Below are positions 31,439 to 40,444 of a stretch of 64,000 bases of DNA, one piece after another. A program made the position numbers and the translations under genes. Within the stretch, counting starts at the first letter, position 1. Each line of letters starts with the position of its first letter. The stretch spans positions 4,092,001 through 4,156,000 of the forward strand of contig NZ_CP011427.1 of assembly GCF_001506165.1 (NCBI RefSeq), read 5' to 3'. Source of the stretch: Pantoea vagans. GTDB lineage: Bacteria; Pseudomonadota; Gammaproteobacteria; Enterobacterales; Enterobacteriaceae. Under the pieces are notes generated by a model. It worked only from the letters and a program-made list of their open reading frames with translations, did not search any database and had not been told where the DNA came from.

Positions 31439-33328
31439 TCAGGCGCTTTTACGCAGCAGGCCCTGTTTTTTCAGGTAGATCAGCAGAATGGAGATGGCCG
31501 CTGGCGTGATGCCCGAAATGCGCGAAGCCTGACCAATTGAGGTTGGCTTATGATCGTTCAGTTTCGCGATCACTTCATTCGACAGGCCATTGACCTGGCG
31601 ATAATCGAGGTCGACTGGCAGCAAGGTGTTTTCATTGCGCTGCTGGCGATCGATCTCTTCCTGCTGACGCGCAATATAGCCTTCGTACTTCACCTGAATC
31701 TCAACCTGCTCTGCCGCCTGAACGTCGGTCAGCGCCGGGCCGTAGCTCGGTAACGTCATCAGTACATCGTAGGTCATTTCCGGACGACGAAGCAGGTCTT
31801 CACCGCTGGCCTCTTTGGTCAGTGGTGCGCTGATCACCGTATTTACTTCAGCCACGTTCTCAGATTTTGGGTGCACCCACAGATCGCGCAGTCGCTGGCG
31901 TTCTTGTTCAATCGTCTCCAGCTTCTGGTTGAAGCGTGCCCAACGAACATCATCAACTAAGCCCAGCTCACGACCCGCTTCGGTCAGGCGCAGGTCGGCG
32001 TTATCTTCGCGCAGCATCAAGCGGTATTCCGCGCGCGAGGTGAACATGCGGTACGGCTCTTTGGTACCTAAGGTGCAAAGGTCGTCGACCAACACGCCGA
32101 GGTAAGCCTGATCGCGGCGTGGCGCCCAGCCCTCTTTGTCTGCTGATGCACGTGCGGCGTTCAAGCCCGCCAGCAGACCTTGCGCTGCGGCCTCTTCATA
32201 TCCGGTCGTGCCGTTGATTTGACCGGCAAAGAACAGGCCGTGAATAAATTTGCTTTCCAGCGTCGGTTTCAAATCACGTGGATCGAAGAAATCGTACTCA
32301 ATGGCGTAGCCAGGGCGCACGATCTTCGCATTTTCCAACCCTTTCATCGAGCGGACGATTTGCATCTGCACATCAAATGGCAGGCTGGTTGAGATACCGT
32401 TCGGATAGATTTCGTTGCTGGTCAGGCCTTCCGGCTCAAGGAAGATCTGATGGGCGTTACGATCGGCAAAGCGCATCACTTTGTCTTCGATCGATGGGCA
32501 GTAACGTGGGCCGATCCCTTCGATGATCCCTGCATACATCGGGCTACGATCGAGGTTATTGCGGATCACATCATGGGTCTGTTCGTTGGTGTAGGTGATC
32601 CAGCATGGCACTTGCTGTGGATGCTGAGAAACGTTGCCCATAAACGAGAACACCGGCATCGGTGTATCACCATGCTGAGGGGTCAGCACGGAAAAATCGA
32701 TAGTACGCGCGTCAATACGCGGTGGCGTACCGGTTTTCAGGCGATTAACACGTAGCGGTAATGCACGTAGACGTTTAGCCAATGGGATGGATGGCGGGTC
32801 GCCTGCACGGCCACCGCTGTAATTATCCAGACCAATATGAATTTTGCCGTCGAGGAATGTTCCGACAGTCAGCACCACGCTCTTCGCCCGGAATTTTAAT
32901 CCCATTTGCGTCACAGCACCGACCACCCGATCGTTCTCGACGATCAGATCATCAACCGCTTGCTGGAAGATCATCAGGTTCGGTTGGTTTTCCAGTGCCG
33001 TACGAACGGCCTGACGATACAGCACGCGGTCTGCCTGAGCACGTGTAGCACGTACCGCAGGACCTTTGCTCGCGTTTAGTATCCTAAACTGGATGCCGGC
33101 CTGGTCAATTGCTGTGGCCATCAAACCGCCTAAGGCATCCACTTCCTTCACCAGATGTCCCTTTCCGATACCACCGATCGCTGGGTTGCAGGACATTTGT
33201 CCAAGCGTATCAATGTTATGGGTGAGTAACAGCGTTTGCTGACCCATTCGGGCAGCGGCCATCGCGGCTTCTGTGCCCGCATGACCACCACCGATTACGA
33301 TGACGTCAAAGGGTTCTGGATAAAACAT
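31439..33328 (-). CDS. mnmG: tRNA uridine-5-carboxymethylaminomethyl modification enzyme MnmG
   Basis: This 629-residue FAD protein works with MnmE to place cmnm5 on U34 of several tRNAs. The FAD dinucleotide motif is [21 protein letters not shown] at the N-terminus, and the conserved cysteine motif [16 protein letters not shown] and the Cys-containing [10 protein letters not shown] segment are present. The C-terminal helical domain ([23 protein letters not shown]) binds MnmE/tRNA. Length equals that of E. coli. It lies directly beside oriC, reading away from it. Confidence 0.98.
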   Translation of the reverse strand: MFYPEPFDVIVIGGGHAGTEAAMAAARMGQQTLLLTHNIDTLGQMSCNPAIGGIGKGHLVKEVDALGGLMATAIDQAGIQFRILNASKGPAVRATRAQADRVLYRQAVRTALENQPNLMIFQQAVDDLIVENDRVVGAVTQMGLKFRAKSVVLTVGTFLDGKIHIGLDNYSGGRAGDPPSIPLAKRLRALPLRVNRLKTGTPPRIDARTIDFSVLTPQHGDTPMPVFSFMGNVSQHPQQVPCWITYTNEQTHDVIRNNLDRSPMYAGIIEGIGPRYCPSIEDKVMRFADRNAHQIFLEPEGLTSNEIYPNGISTSLPFDVQMQIVRSMKGLENAKIVRPGYAIEYDFFDPRDLKPTLESKFIHGLFFAGQINGTTGYEEAAAQGLLAGLNAARASADKEGWAPRRDQAYLGVLVDDLCTLGTKEPYRMFTSRAEYRLMLREDNADLRLTEAGRELGLVDDVRWARFNQKLETIEQERQRLRDLWVHPKSENVAEVNTVISAPLTKEASGEDLLRRPEMTYDVLMTLPSYGPALTDVQAAEQVEIQVKYEGYIARQQEEIDRQQRNENTLLPVDLDYRQVNGLSNEVIAKLNDHKPTSIGQASRISGITPAAISILLIYLKKQGLLRKSA

Positions 33329-33379
33329 GAAGTGGGTCCTCGTTAGTGTTCGGACAGGGATCGTTGCCCTGGGCGGTGG

Positions 33380-33408
33380 ATTCTACTGAAATTCTGTCTG
33401 CTGCGAAA
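33380..33408 (-). promoter_or_regulatory. mnmG promoter
   Basis: On the minus strand TTTCGC-N17-TAGAAT is followed by a GC-rich discriminator (ccaccgccc), the pattern of a growth-rate-controlled promoter. It lies at the left edge of oriC, where transcription of gidA (mnmG) is known to help origin opening in E. coli. Confidence 0.5.
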
Positions 33409-33415
33409 GCCGCGG

Positions 33416-33685
33416 GATCCTGCGGTTTAAAAGAAAGGATCTTTATTCTTTTATATGATCTCTCTGTTAGATCTCTTATTAGGATCGCACCGGGCTGTTG
33501 ATAACCCAGAAAAGCCTATTTTTTACAGAGAATTAGCGAGGATCACTTGCTGTTAATGATCGGTGATCCTGATCCGTATAAGCTGGGATCAAACAGGCTA
33601 CTTATACACAGATGAAAAAAGCATCATCGGTTGTTCTTGGGATAACTACCGGTTATACGCAAGATTAAGGCTATGTTATCCACAG
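33416..33685. other. oriC: Chromosomal replication origin oriC
   Basis: The region lies between mnmG and mioC and follows the E. coli origin element by element. Three AT-rich GATC-started 13-mers are at 33438-33450, 33457-33469 and 33470-33482. DnaA box R1 is at 33496-33504 (TGTTGATAA, one mismatch), R2 TTATACACA at 33602-33610, R3 (reverse, TTATCCCAA) around 33638-33646, and a perfect R4 TTATCCACA at 33676-33684. Ten GATC sites lie between 33416 and 33590, as needed for Dam/SeqA control. The blocks TGATCGGTGATCCTG and CGTATAAGCTGGGATCA are conserved. The canonical IHF site is not obvious; TTACAGAGAATTA at 33523-33535 is an imperfect candidate. Confidence 0.96.
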
Positions 33686-33724
33686 TCAGTGGCATAAAAA
33701 AAAGCATAAAACAGTGCATTAATC

Positions 33725-33754
33725 TGGGGATCGTTCTTTTTTCCCGATCCCCCA
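33725..33754 (-). terminator. Inverted repeat after mioC
   Basis: The arms TGGGGATCG (33725-33733) and CGATCCCCCA (33745-33754) enclose a T/C-rich loop, 16 bases past the mioC stop. It is a likely end of the mioC transcript before it enters oriC, but the U run lies in the loop rather than after the stem. Confidence 0.5.
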
Positions 33755-33769
33755 CTCTCTGAGATCGTC

Positions 33770-34210
33770 TTAAATCTGGGTTTTCCAGGTGGTGACCCAC
33801 ACTTCTGCCGGATCTTCTGGAATCTCATGCTCCAGCACGTCGATCTCAAGGCGATCGCCAATGCGAGTGGCACCGAGTTGGTTTAACTGCTCCTCCAGCA
33901 GCTTGATCGCGCCGCAGAAAAGATCATATTCATGATTTCCGATACCCACTGCGCCATATCGGACGCCAGACAGATCCGGTTGTGTCTCTTGCAGTGCTTC
34001 ATATAAAGGAAGCAAGTTGTCAGGCAGTTCCCCCGCACCGTGCGTCGAGGTGACAATCAGCCAAATTCCTTCCTGCGGCAGTTCATCCAGCTCTGGGCCA
34101 TGCAGCACCTCGGTTGAGAAGCCCGCTTCCTGCAGTTTTTCTTCCAGATGTTCGGCAACATATTCGGCGCTGCCAAGGGTACTTCCACTGATTAAGGTAA
34201 TATCGGCCAT
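33770..34210 (-). CDS. mioC: Flavodoxin-like protein MioC
   Basis: This 146-residue FMN-binding protein has the flavodoxin phosphate loop near the N-terminus (LISGSTLGSAEYVAEHL) and STHGAGELPDN, VGIGNHEYDLFCGA in the FMN pocket. It is reported to be an electron carrier for biotin synthase. The start MADITLISG is chosen over a frame five codons longer because it is the family N-terminus. It reads towards oriC, where its transcription is known to influence initiation in E. coli. Confidence 0.95.
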   Translation of the reverse strand: MADITLISGSTLGSAEYVAEHLEEKLQEAGFSTEVLHGPELDELPQEGIWLIVTSTHGAGELPDNLLPLYEALQETQPDLSGVRYGAVGIGNHEYDLFCGAIKLLEEQLNQLGATRIGDRLEIDVLEHEIPEDPAEVWVTTWKTQI

Positions 34211-34267
34211 GATGATCTCCCGCACTAAAGGCGAGCATTGTACGCTGTGATCAAGCCGTGATCCACC

Positions 34268-34276
34268 TGTGGAAAA
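34268..34276. promoter_or_regulatory. DnaA box upstream of mioC
   Basis: TGTGGAAAA (reverse complement TTTTCCACA) matches the DnaA consensus TTWTNCACA. It lies 58 bases before the mioC start. DnaA is known to repress mioC in E. coli, so this is a likely regulatory site. Confidence 0.6.
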
Positions 34277-34364
34277 CAGGGTTAATACCAGAAAGCATCA
34301 GGCGACAAGGCGCATCACGCGTGTGATCCGCCTGGGATAAGGTTGTGCACAATAAAAGGGGATT

Positions 34365-34826
34365 TTAAGGCTTAATGGTGCGCATGATCGGGTTTTGTAA
34401 CGAGATCAGCGTTTCAGTGGACTGGATTTCATCAATGGTCTGGATCTTGTTGATCAGCACCTGTTGTAAGGCATCGATGGATCGGCACATCACCTTAATA
34501 AAGATGCTGTAGTGGCCGGTGGTGTACCAGGCTTCGACGACTTCATCCAGCGCTTCCAGTTTGCTCAGGGCGGCGGGATAATCACGCGCACTCTTCAAAA
34601 TAATGCCGATAAAGCAGCACACATCAAAGCCAAGCTGACGCGGATCGATTTCCACGCGCGTGCCCAAAATAATTCCCGCTTGTCGCATTTTCTCGACGCG
34701 TACATGAATGGTGCCGGGGCTGACGTTGAACTGCTTGGCGAGTTCGGCATAAGCGGTGCGCGCGTTCTCAAGTAGTGCATTGAGAATGCCGCGATCAAGG
34801 TTATCCAGTTGCAGTTGTTCCGCCAT
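34365..34826 (-). CDS. asnC: Lrp/AsnC-family regulator AsnC
   Basis: This 153-residue feast/famine regulator has an N-terminal HTH (AELAKQFNVSPGTIHVRVEKMRQAGII) and a C-terminal RAM ligand domain (TGHYSIFIKVMCRSIDALQQVLINKIQTIDEIQSTETLISLQNPIMRTIKP). The latter is almost identical to E. coli AsnC. In E. coli it is asparagine-responsive and activates the divergent asnA. Here asnA is missing and ovoA stands in its place. The start at the second of two ATGs is preferred for its 7-base spacing from AGAGG. Confidence 0.94.
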   Translation of the reverse strand: MAEQLQLDNLDRGILNALLENARTAYAELAKQFNVSPGTIHVRVEKMRQAGIILGTRVEIDPRQLGFDVCCFIGIILKSARDYPAALSKLEALDEVVEAWYTTGHYSIFIKVMCRSIDALQQVLINKIQTIDEIQSTETLISLQNPIMRTIKP

Positions 34827-34898
34827 CATCCATCCTCTTTGAGTTCTTCTTCTATGAACAGTGGAGAATGTGCAGCAAATTAGCAGTGCAGGCAAGAT

Positions 34899-34932
34899 GC
34901 AGACCACGCGCGTGACGCAGTCTGCACGCTTT
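34899..34932 (-). terminator. Hairpin between ovoA and asnC
   Basis: The stem TGCAGAC/GTCTGCA (34898-34904 with 34920-34926) follows the ovoA stop on the minus strand. The T run (34931-34937) lies on the plus-strand side, so as a classic terminator it points the other way. It may act on the ovoA transcript only weakly. It is close to the asnC start, so it could also affect asnC leader RNA. Confidence 0.45.
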
Positions 34933-34934
34933 TT

Positions 34935-37061
34935 TTAACGCTTACGCCAGATTGTTAGCTGCGCTTGAGTATGTTGAAACTTACGCGCTGTCTCGCGGAT
35001 AACGAAAGGCACATCTTGTGGCGTGCCCACTTCTTCGAACTTATCACGCAATAAACGCTGTAGAGCCTGGTAGGTTGTCAGTGCCTCGCCGTTCTCGCGG
35101 ACGCCACCCAGCCAATTTTCTTTTGGCGTAAACTCTTCTAACCATGTGTAGGGCGAAGAGAGCACCAGCAGTCCGCCAGAACGGATCATCGGGGTAATGT
35201 CTTGCAGGAAACGTTGAGGTTGGCGCAGACGATCAATCAAGTTGGACGCCAATACCAGATCGTAACGATCCGGCTGAGGTTTAAGGTTACAGGCATCACC
35301 CTGCACAAACTGAATACGTTGTGCCTGCTCGCTGTCGAGGTTGAAATCTTTCAGGCGCACCTGACGATACTCCACCAGATCCCCCTCTTCCGGTACTACG
35401 TAGCGGAAATCTTCACCGGATGTTAGTTGTAGCGCCACATCAATGAAGCGCGCGGAATAATCCATACCCGTTACGGCATCAAAATGGCGCGCCAGCTCAA
35501 AACTGGCACGGCCGGTGGCGCAGCCGATATCCAACGCCTGACCGCGCACCGGGCAGTGTGGTAACAGTTTTTCCACCAGCGCCGCGGCATAATTAGGCAC
35601 ATCGTAATAGCTGGGACCGTACTGAAAATCGAGGTACTGCGACACCATGCTGTCAGTTTCATACGGATTGAGAGCCATGGTTTCCTGGTGTGAAGACACC
35701 ACATAGCGGAAACCTGCATGCTGGAAGAAATGACGGCGGAACGCATAGCGTGCAGATTTCAACGCCTCGTTACCGGTGGAGATCCAACTGCCACCTTTAA
35801 TCAGTGCATGTTTGCCATCAAAGGTCGGCGTAGAGAAATCATCGTACAGCGGATGAACCTTAAAGCCTTCAAATCCGTTGGTGGGTGTGGTGGTCCATTG
35901 CCAGACATTGCCGACGATGTCGTAAAATTCGCCCTGAGCAAAACCATCCACCGGATTAGAGGAGGCCCAGTACGCGAGATTGATATTGCCCGGTGCCTCA
36001 TGCCAGTCAGGTTGGTCGCCGCTGACTTGTTCACGCAGTTGCGCCCATTCAGCTTCGCAAGGTAGCTGGATTGATTTGCCGGTTTCTTCCGCTAACCAGC
36101 GACAGAACGCAGCGGCTTCCAGTTGATTAACTTCAGCGGGCCAATCCCATGGCATGGTCACTTCTTCAGTCATCAAACGCAGTTTTAGCTGATCGGGTTG
36201 TGAAATATCACCAACCCAAAAGGTTGGCATCTGCGCGCCAGAAAATTCGCGCCAGCCCCAGCCTTCGTCATCCCACCAGCGGCGCTCGTTGTAGCCATTC
36301 GCCGCGATAAAACGGTAAAACTCGGCGTTACTGACCAGCATTTTACTGGCTTTAAAGGGTTTGAGATCGACCACCTGGCTGCCGTATTCATTATCCCAAC
36401 CGTAGGTGTCGTCCGTTTTTCCCTGCTGGACGTGACCACCGGGCATCGCGATCAGTGAATTAGCCGGAACCGAGCTGCGATCGTGTCGTGCCTGCGGGCA
36501 AATGGGCCAATGTGGCTGCGGTTTTACCCAGTCAATCGGCAACTGGCGGATTAGCACGCTGGAGGTTTCCAGGTGAATACGCTCGTGTTCGATGCCCATC
36601 AAAATCACCCATGCTGGGCTATCCCAGGTGATAGGCAGTTCCAGCGGCATCGTGCGAATGAACTCACTCACCAGGCTTTTCACTTTGCCACGATAATCGC
36701 GGACTTCTTCAATGGTTGGCCACGCATAATGGCTGTCGTTGAGGTCATCCCAGCTCATCTCATCCACGCCAATCGCCATCATCGCTTCGATGCGATCGTC
36801 TACGCGATCCTCCAGATAGCGCCCCGCCATGAGCTTATTCATATAGAAAGTGGCGGTGTGGCCAAAGTAGAAGATCAGTGGATGGCGCAAGGAGATGGCT
36901 TTATTGAAGAAGGCGCGCTCGTCAGCCAGGCAATCAAACAGGCTTTCGTAGAGATCCCAGGTTTGGGTGAAATACGTCAGCAACTCGCTCCGTTTTTGTT
37001 CGGTGTTTTGACCGGAGAGCTGCAACGTGCGGGTGGGTGCAGGAAGTTGGGCGGTAGTCAC
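34935..37061 (-). CDS. ovoA: Ovothiol synthase OvoA (5-histidylcysteine sulfoxide synthase with methyltransferase domain)
   Basis: This 708-residue iron enzyme couples histidine and cysteine with oxygen to form 5-histidylcysteine sulfoxide, and then methylates the thiolhistidine to make ovothiol A. The order is an N-terminal DinB-like domain with His68 and the metal-binding HERIHLE block (His159, His163, Glu165), a formylglycine-generating-enzyme-like domain (about residues 200-450; SLIAMPGGHVQQGKTDD, GNVWQWTTTP, LIKGGSWISTGNEALKSARYAFRR), and a C-terminal SAM methyltransferase (ALDIGCATGRASFELARHFDAVTGMDYSARF). It starts with GTG after TGGAG. The sulfoxide lyase OvoB is not beside it. It occupies the place of asnA in E. 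coli. The protein is an antioxidant-making enzyme of the cytoplasm. Confidence 0.92.
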   Translation of the reverse strand: MTTAQLPAPTRTLQLSGQNTEQKRSELLTYFTQTWDLYESLFDCLADERAFFNKAISLRHPLIFYFGHTATFYMNKLMAGRYLEDRVDDRIEAMMAIGVDEMSWDDLNDSHYAWPTIEEVRDYRGKVKSLVSEFIRTMPLELPITWDSPAWVILMGIEHERIHLETSSVLIRQLPIDWVKPQPHWPICPQARHDRSSVPANSLIAMPGGHVQQGKTDDTYGWDNEYGSQVVDLKPFKASKMLVSNAEFYRFIAANGYNERRWWDDEGWGWREFSGAQMPTFWVGDISQPDQLKLRLMTEEVTMPWDWPAEVNQLEAAAFCRWLAEETGKSIQLPCEAEWAQLREQVSGDQPDWHEAPGNINLAYWASSNPVDGFAQGEFYDIVGNVWQWTTTPTNGFEGFKVHPLYDDFSTPTFDGKHALIKGGSWISTGNEALKSARYAFRRHFFQHAGFRYVVSSHQETMALNPYETDSMVSQYLDFQYGPSYYDVPNYAAALVEKLLPHCPVRGQALDIGCATGRASFELARHFDAVTGMDYSARFIDVALQLTSGEDFRYVVPEEGDLVEYRQVRLKDFNLDSEQAQRIQFVQGDACNLKPQPDRYDLVLASNLIDRLRQPQRFLQDITPMIRSGGLLVLSSPYTWLEEFTPKENWLGGVRENGEALTTYQALQRLLRDKFEEVGTPQDVPFVIRETARKFQHTQAQLTIWRKR

Positions 37062-37140
37062 GAAATGCTCCAGATGCTGAAGAGGCGCCCGAAAATCGCA
37101 GTGCCGTCTTTGATAAGGGAAGCCTGAAGGTTTCCCCTAC

Positions 37141-37164
37141 ATAGTGAATATGAATATTCACTAT
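37141..37164. promoter_or_regulatory. Palindrome upstream of ovoA
   Basis: Perfect 11-base arms ATAGTGAATAT and ATATTCACTAT with a 2-base spacer lie 80-103 bases before the ovoA start and 28 bases past the viaA stop. It could be an operator for ovoA or a hairpin at the end of viaA. AT-rich sequence and a tight spacer favour a protein-binding site. Confidence 0.5.
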
Positions 37165-37191
37165 AGCAAATAAGCATTTCTGCCAGATGAA

Positions 37192-38652
37192 TTAGCGTTT
37201 CCAGCGGCGCAGCAGGCGGCTTTTCAGGCCGGTATCAAAGCGCCAGATATGATCGAAGATGCGCAAAATACCCGGCTTACCATGGAGCGACATCGCAACC
37301 GCATGAAAACGCTGTTGATGCTGGCGTTGACGTTGTTTGATGGCGTTAATCGTCTCATCAGGTAAACGTTGGGCGATAAAGTCTGACACGATCACCGCAT
37401 CGGCTTCGTCCCAGACGGGGCCTTCCATGCGTTTCACCACTGCGGCGAGGCAAGCGGCGAGATCGGTACCGCCGCGGAAACGTTGACTGAGAAAACGGAT
37501 AGCCTGCTCAATACCGCTATCGGCCGTCAGTTCGTAGCCGATCACCTCATGGGCGAACAGCATGATATAGCAGCGGCGTTTATCGGCTAATGCCACTTTC
37601 AGCAGCGCCAGGCAGAAGGCTTTCGCACAGCGTTCATTGAATCCGCCCATGGAACCGGAGGTATCGACGCAGACGATAAAAGGCCCACGCGGTTGTTCTT
37701 TATGCTGCTAGTGGCTGACGGGACGCAGCGTGACTTTTTCGTGCCAGGCATCGCCTTGCAACTGATAAGTCAGCAGACGTTTCTCAACCAGGCGGCGATA
37801 GAACTCCAGCTCCAGTTCACTGATGCTCAGTGCCGCCAGTTCGGGCGGCAGCAGGCGCAGCACATCATCGCTTTGATGAATGCCGCTCACTTCTTCCGGT
37901 ACGTTGTCTGGCTCACGTACCCACTGGTGAAATTCTTCCAGCGGGGCATCCTGAGAAGGTACCGATTTCGCCTCACGGCTGCGCCCCAACTGCTGCGCCA
38001 GTTTCATTAACTCCGGCTGCTGGGCGAGAAAATCGCCATATTGCACGATCAGCTGGTAATCACCGTGCTGCAGCGGCGCTTTGCTCATGTCCCATAAACG
38101 TCCGGCGGCGGCTTCGTCATCATCAGTCAGAATCGGTGCCAGTTGGCCGCTGATCGCCATTCGCTGTTGCAGTTCGGCCATCAGGCGTTCGCGCTGCTCT
38201 TCCAGGATGGTTTCGTTGAGCGTCAGAGTTTGCAGCGTCAGACTCAGACGCCAGCGTTGTAAAAACAACGTATGTTGCGCATTGCTCAGCTGCTCATTTT
38301 CATTGTGCAACAGCAGTTTGCTGGCTTCTTCGATAAACGGCGATGGCAGGCTTTTAAGCTGCGAGATTATATGGGGAAGCTGTTGGGTGAAATCCCGCGT
38401 ACTGAGTAACTGCATTTGCTGGAACAGCTGGAACTCCTGCGCCAGCGCTTCGGGCACCGGCGTGGTTTTCATCTGTTCGGCGATTTCGCTGCGCCAGCGA
38501 GGCAGATCGCGCATCATTGCCTGCTTCAGGCGCGGGAATTTCTCAAAAAAAAGGGCCAGTTGGGGTGACGCGAGCATCGCGATAATCAATTCTTCGATTA
38601 ACTCTGTTTCGCCAATCGACAACAGCGCGCTCAGCGTCTCCAGTGAAATCAT
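37192..38652 (-). pseudogene. viaA: viaA with an in-frame amber codon (VWA-domain partner of RavA)
   Basis: The frame encodes 485 residues of ViaA, the von Willebrand A protein that works with RavA. A TAG at 37708-37710 (codon 315) splits it. The first part (314 residues) is the N-terminal helical domain ending LRPVSH. The rest ([29 protein letters not shown]... to LLRRWKR) carries the DTSGS metal-ion-dependent adhesion site and the VWA domain. Both halves are in the same frame and otherwise fully conserved, so the change is a single nonsense substitution (from AAG or CAG, for example), a sequencing error or a suppressed codon. Its start overlaps the ravA stop (ATGA). Confidence 0.85.
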
Positions 38653-40145
38653 TTTTTCGCCTGTTTCAGCTGTTCTGACACATCCTGCAAGCTGGTCTCG
38701 ATGCGTGCCAGCCAGTCATCACTGATAAACAAGCAACGTTGATGCTGGCTAAACAGCGTGCGCTGTGCACGTAATTGCGCATCCAGCGCGTCATACTCTT
38801 CGACGATTTCCTGGGGTATTTCACTGCTACTGCTGGCACCGGGCAGGGTCAGTCTTGTCGATTGCAGGCTGACATCACGCAGTGTCAGGCAATGATGCGC
38901 ATCCACCAGCAAATCAAGCGTTTGACCAAAGCCAATGCCATTCAACTTGCCGCGAATTTCGCCACCTTTCATCAACCATTGATTCAGCGCTTCACGCGCA
39001 ATCAGGACGTGTGTCACCTGCATATCATGCAGCGTCAGCGGTTGTTGCAGCATTAAGGTGAGCTGTTCATCGCCAATCGAAGCGGGCAATTCGTAATGCG
39101 GTTTACGGCTGAACATGCCGCTGTGTTTTTCCAGCGTCAATGCCTGTGCCACACTCTGCTGCTGTTGCAACGCCAGGCGGCGAGCTTTGATTTGCTGGAG
39201 CTTATGCAACATCGGTTGCTGCTGCCAAGCGTGTTGGGTCATCAGCGCGTCAATTTCGCGATCCAGCAGTTGCATCGACGCTACGTCATGCCACAGGCAA
39301 TCCTTCAATAAGATGAGATCGATCGGGGCGATGCTCACGCGGCCGCTGTAAAACGCACTGGCCTGCAGCAGATGGATCGCTTTTTTCCAGCGACGGTCGG
39401 AGATGTAAGGCGCGCTGGGTAAATTCTCCAGTTGCTGACGCAGCTGATAAATCAGTTCAAAAACGTGGTCGGGCAAGCTGACCTGACTGATGCCTTTCTG
39501 CCACTGATGGTACTCTTCATCGCTGATACGCAGCGCTTCCGTCACGGGATTATCGTTTTCATCCTGCTGGTGGGTCAGCATGCTGCGGAAGTTTTGCTTC
39601 TCATGCACGTTATCCAGCCACAGGCGGATCAGCATACGGTCATACAACGCTTCCAGGCCGCTGTCGGTTTCGGGCAGTTCGTTAGAGGCGGTGACCAACA
39701 AGCGCATCGGGATTTTTTCTTCGCTGTCACCGTTGCGGAAGCGGCGCTCGTTGATGGCGGTCAGCAGCGTGTTCAAAATAGCCGGGCCCGCTTTCCAGAT
39801 CTCATCGAGGAAAACAATCTCAGCATCTGGCAGGTAGCCTTTGGTCAATCGCTGATAGCGGCCTTCATCTTTCAGCGCCTGAATCGATAAGGGGCCAAAC
39901 ACCTCTTCAGGCGTCGAAAAGCGGGTCATCAGGTATTCAAAGGCGCGGGCGTGCTGGAAGGCATATTTCAGGCGGCGGGCAATCAGGCTCTTGGCAATGC
40001 CTGGCGGACCGAGCAAAAACACGCTTTCGCCACTTAACGCGGCCAGCAGGCAGAGACGAATCGCGTGGTGTCGCTCGTACAGCCCTTTTTCCAGGGCGTT
40101 ACTCAGGCGAGAAATTCTTTCTGCCAAAAGATGGGGTTGAGCCAT
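38649..40145 (-). CDS. ravA: MoxR-family AAA+ ATPase RavA
   Basis: This 498-residue regulatory ATPase has Walker [16 protein letters not shown] (about residues 46-57), Walker [15 protein letters not shown], sensor 1 [11 protein letters not shown] and the LARA/triple-helical C-terminal region ([16 protein letters not shown]...). In E. coli it forms hexamers, binds lysine decarboxylase LdcI and acts with ViaA on respiratory complexes. Length is that of E. coli. The start [12 protein letters not shown] is preferred over a GTG two codons earlier. It reads divergently from kup. Confidence 0.95.
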   Translation of the reverse strand: MAQPHLLAERISRLSNALEKGLYERHHAIRLCLLAALSGESVFLLGPPGIAKSLIARRLKYAFQHARAFEYLMTRFSTPEEVFGPLSIQALKDEGRYQRLTKGYLPDAEIVFLDEIWKAGPAILNTLLTAINERRFRNGDSEEKIPMRLLVTASNELPETDSGLEALYDRMLIRLWLDNVHEKQNFRSMLTHQQDENDNPVTEALRISDEEYHQWQKGISQVSLPDHVFELIYQLRQQLENLPSAPYISDRRWKKAIHLLQASAFYSGRVSIAPIDLILLKDCLWHDVASMQLLDREIDALMTQHAWQQQPMLHKLQQIKARRLALQQQQSVAQALTLEKHSGMFSRKPHYELPASIGDEQLTLMLQQPLTLHDMQVTHVLIAREALNQWLMKGGEIRGKLNGIGFGQTLDLLVDAHHCLTLRDVSLQSTRLTLPGASSSSEIPQEIVEEYDALDAQLRAQRTLFSQHQRCLFISDDWLARIETSLQDVSEQLKQAKK

Positions 40146-40444
40146 AATCACATCATTATCCTTTTGATCCTGGTGCCGACATATTTTGGCGAGCGCAATA
40201 CTCTACTGATTATCATGCTGGATTGCGTTGATAGCCGTCAGCTTTTTTGTTTCAGAAGGTTGAAGCGAGGCAACTCGCTGCTTCAGGCGGTTTTTTTGGC
40301 CAAATTTCGGCGAAAAACCGTGTCGCTGACGTGATGGTGACACTTTGTAAGATTAGTTTTTTTTGGGAATATGTGCATACTGTGCGCTTTTTGATGGCCT
40401 GAGCGGTAGGCAGATGCCTTATCAGCTCCAACAAAAGACAACTT

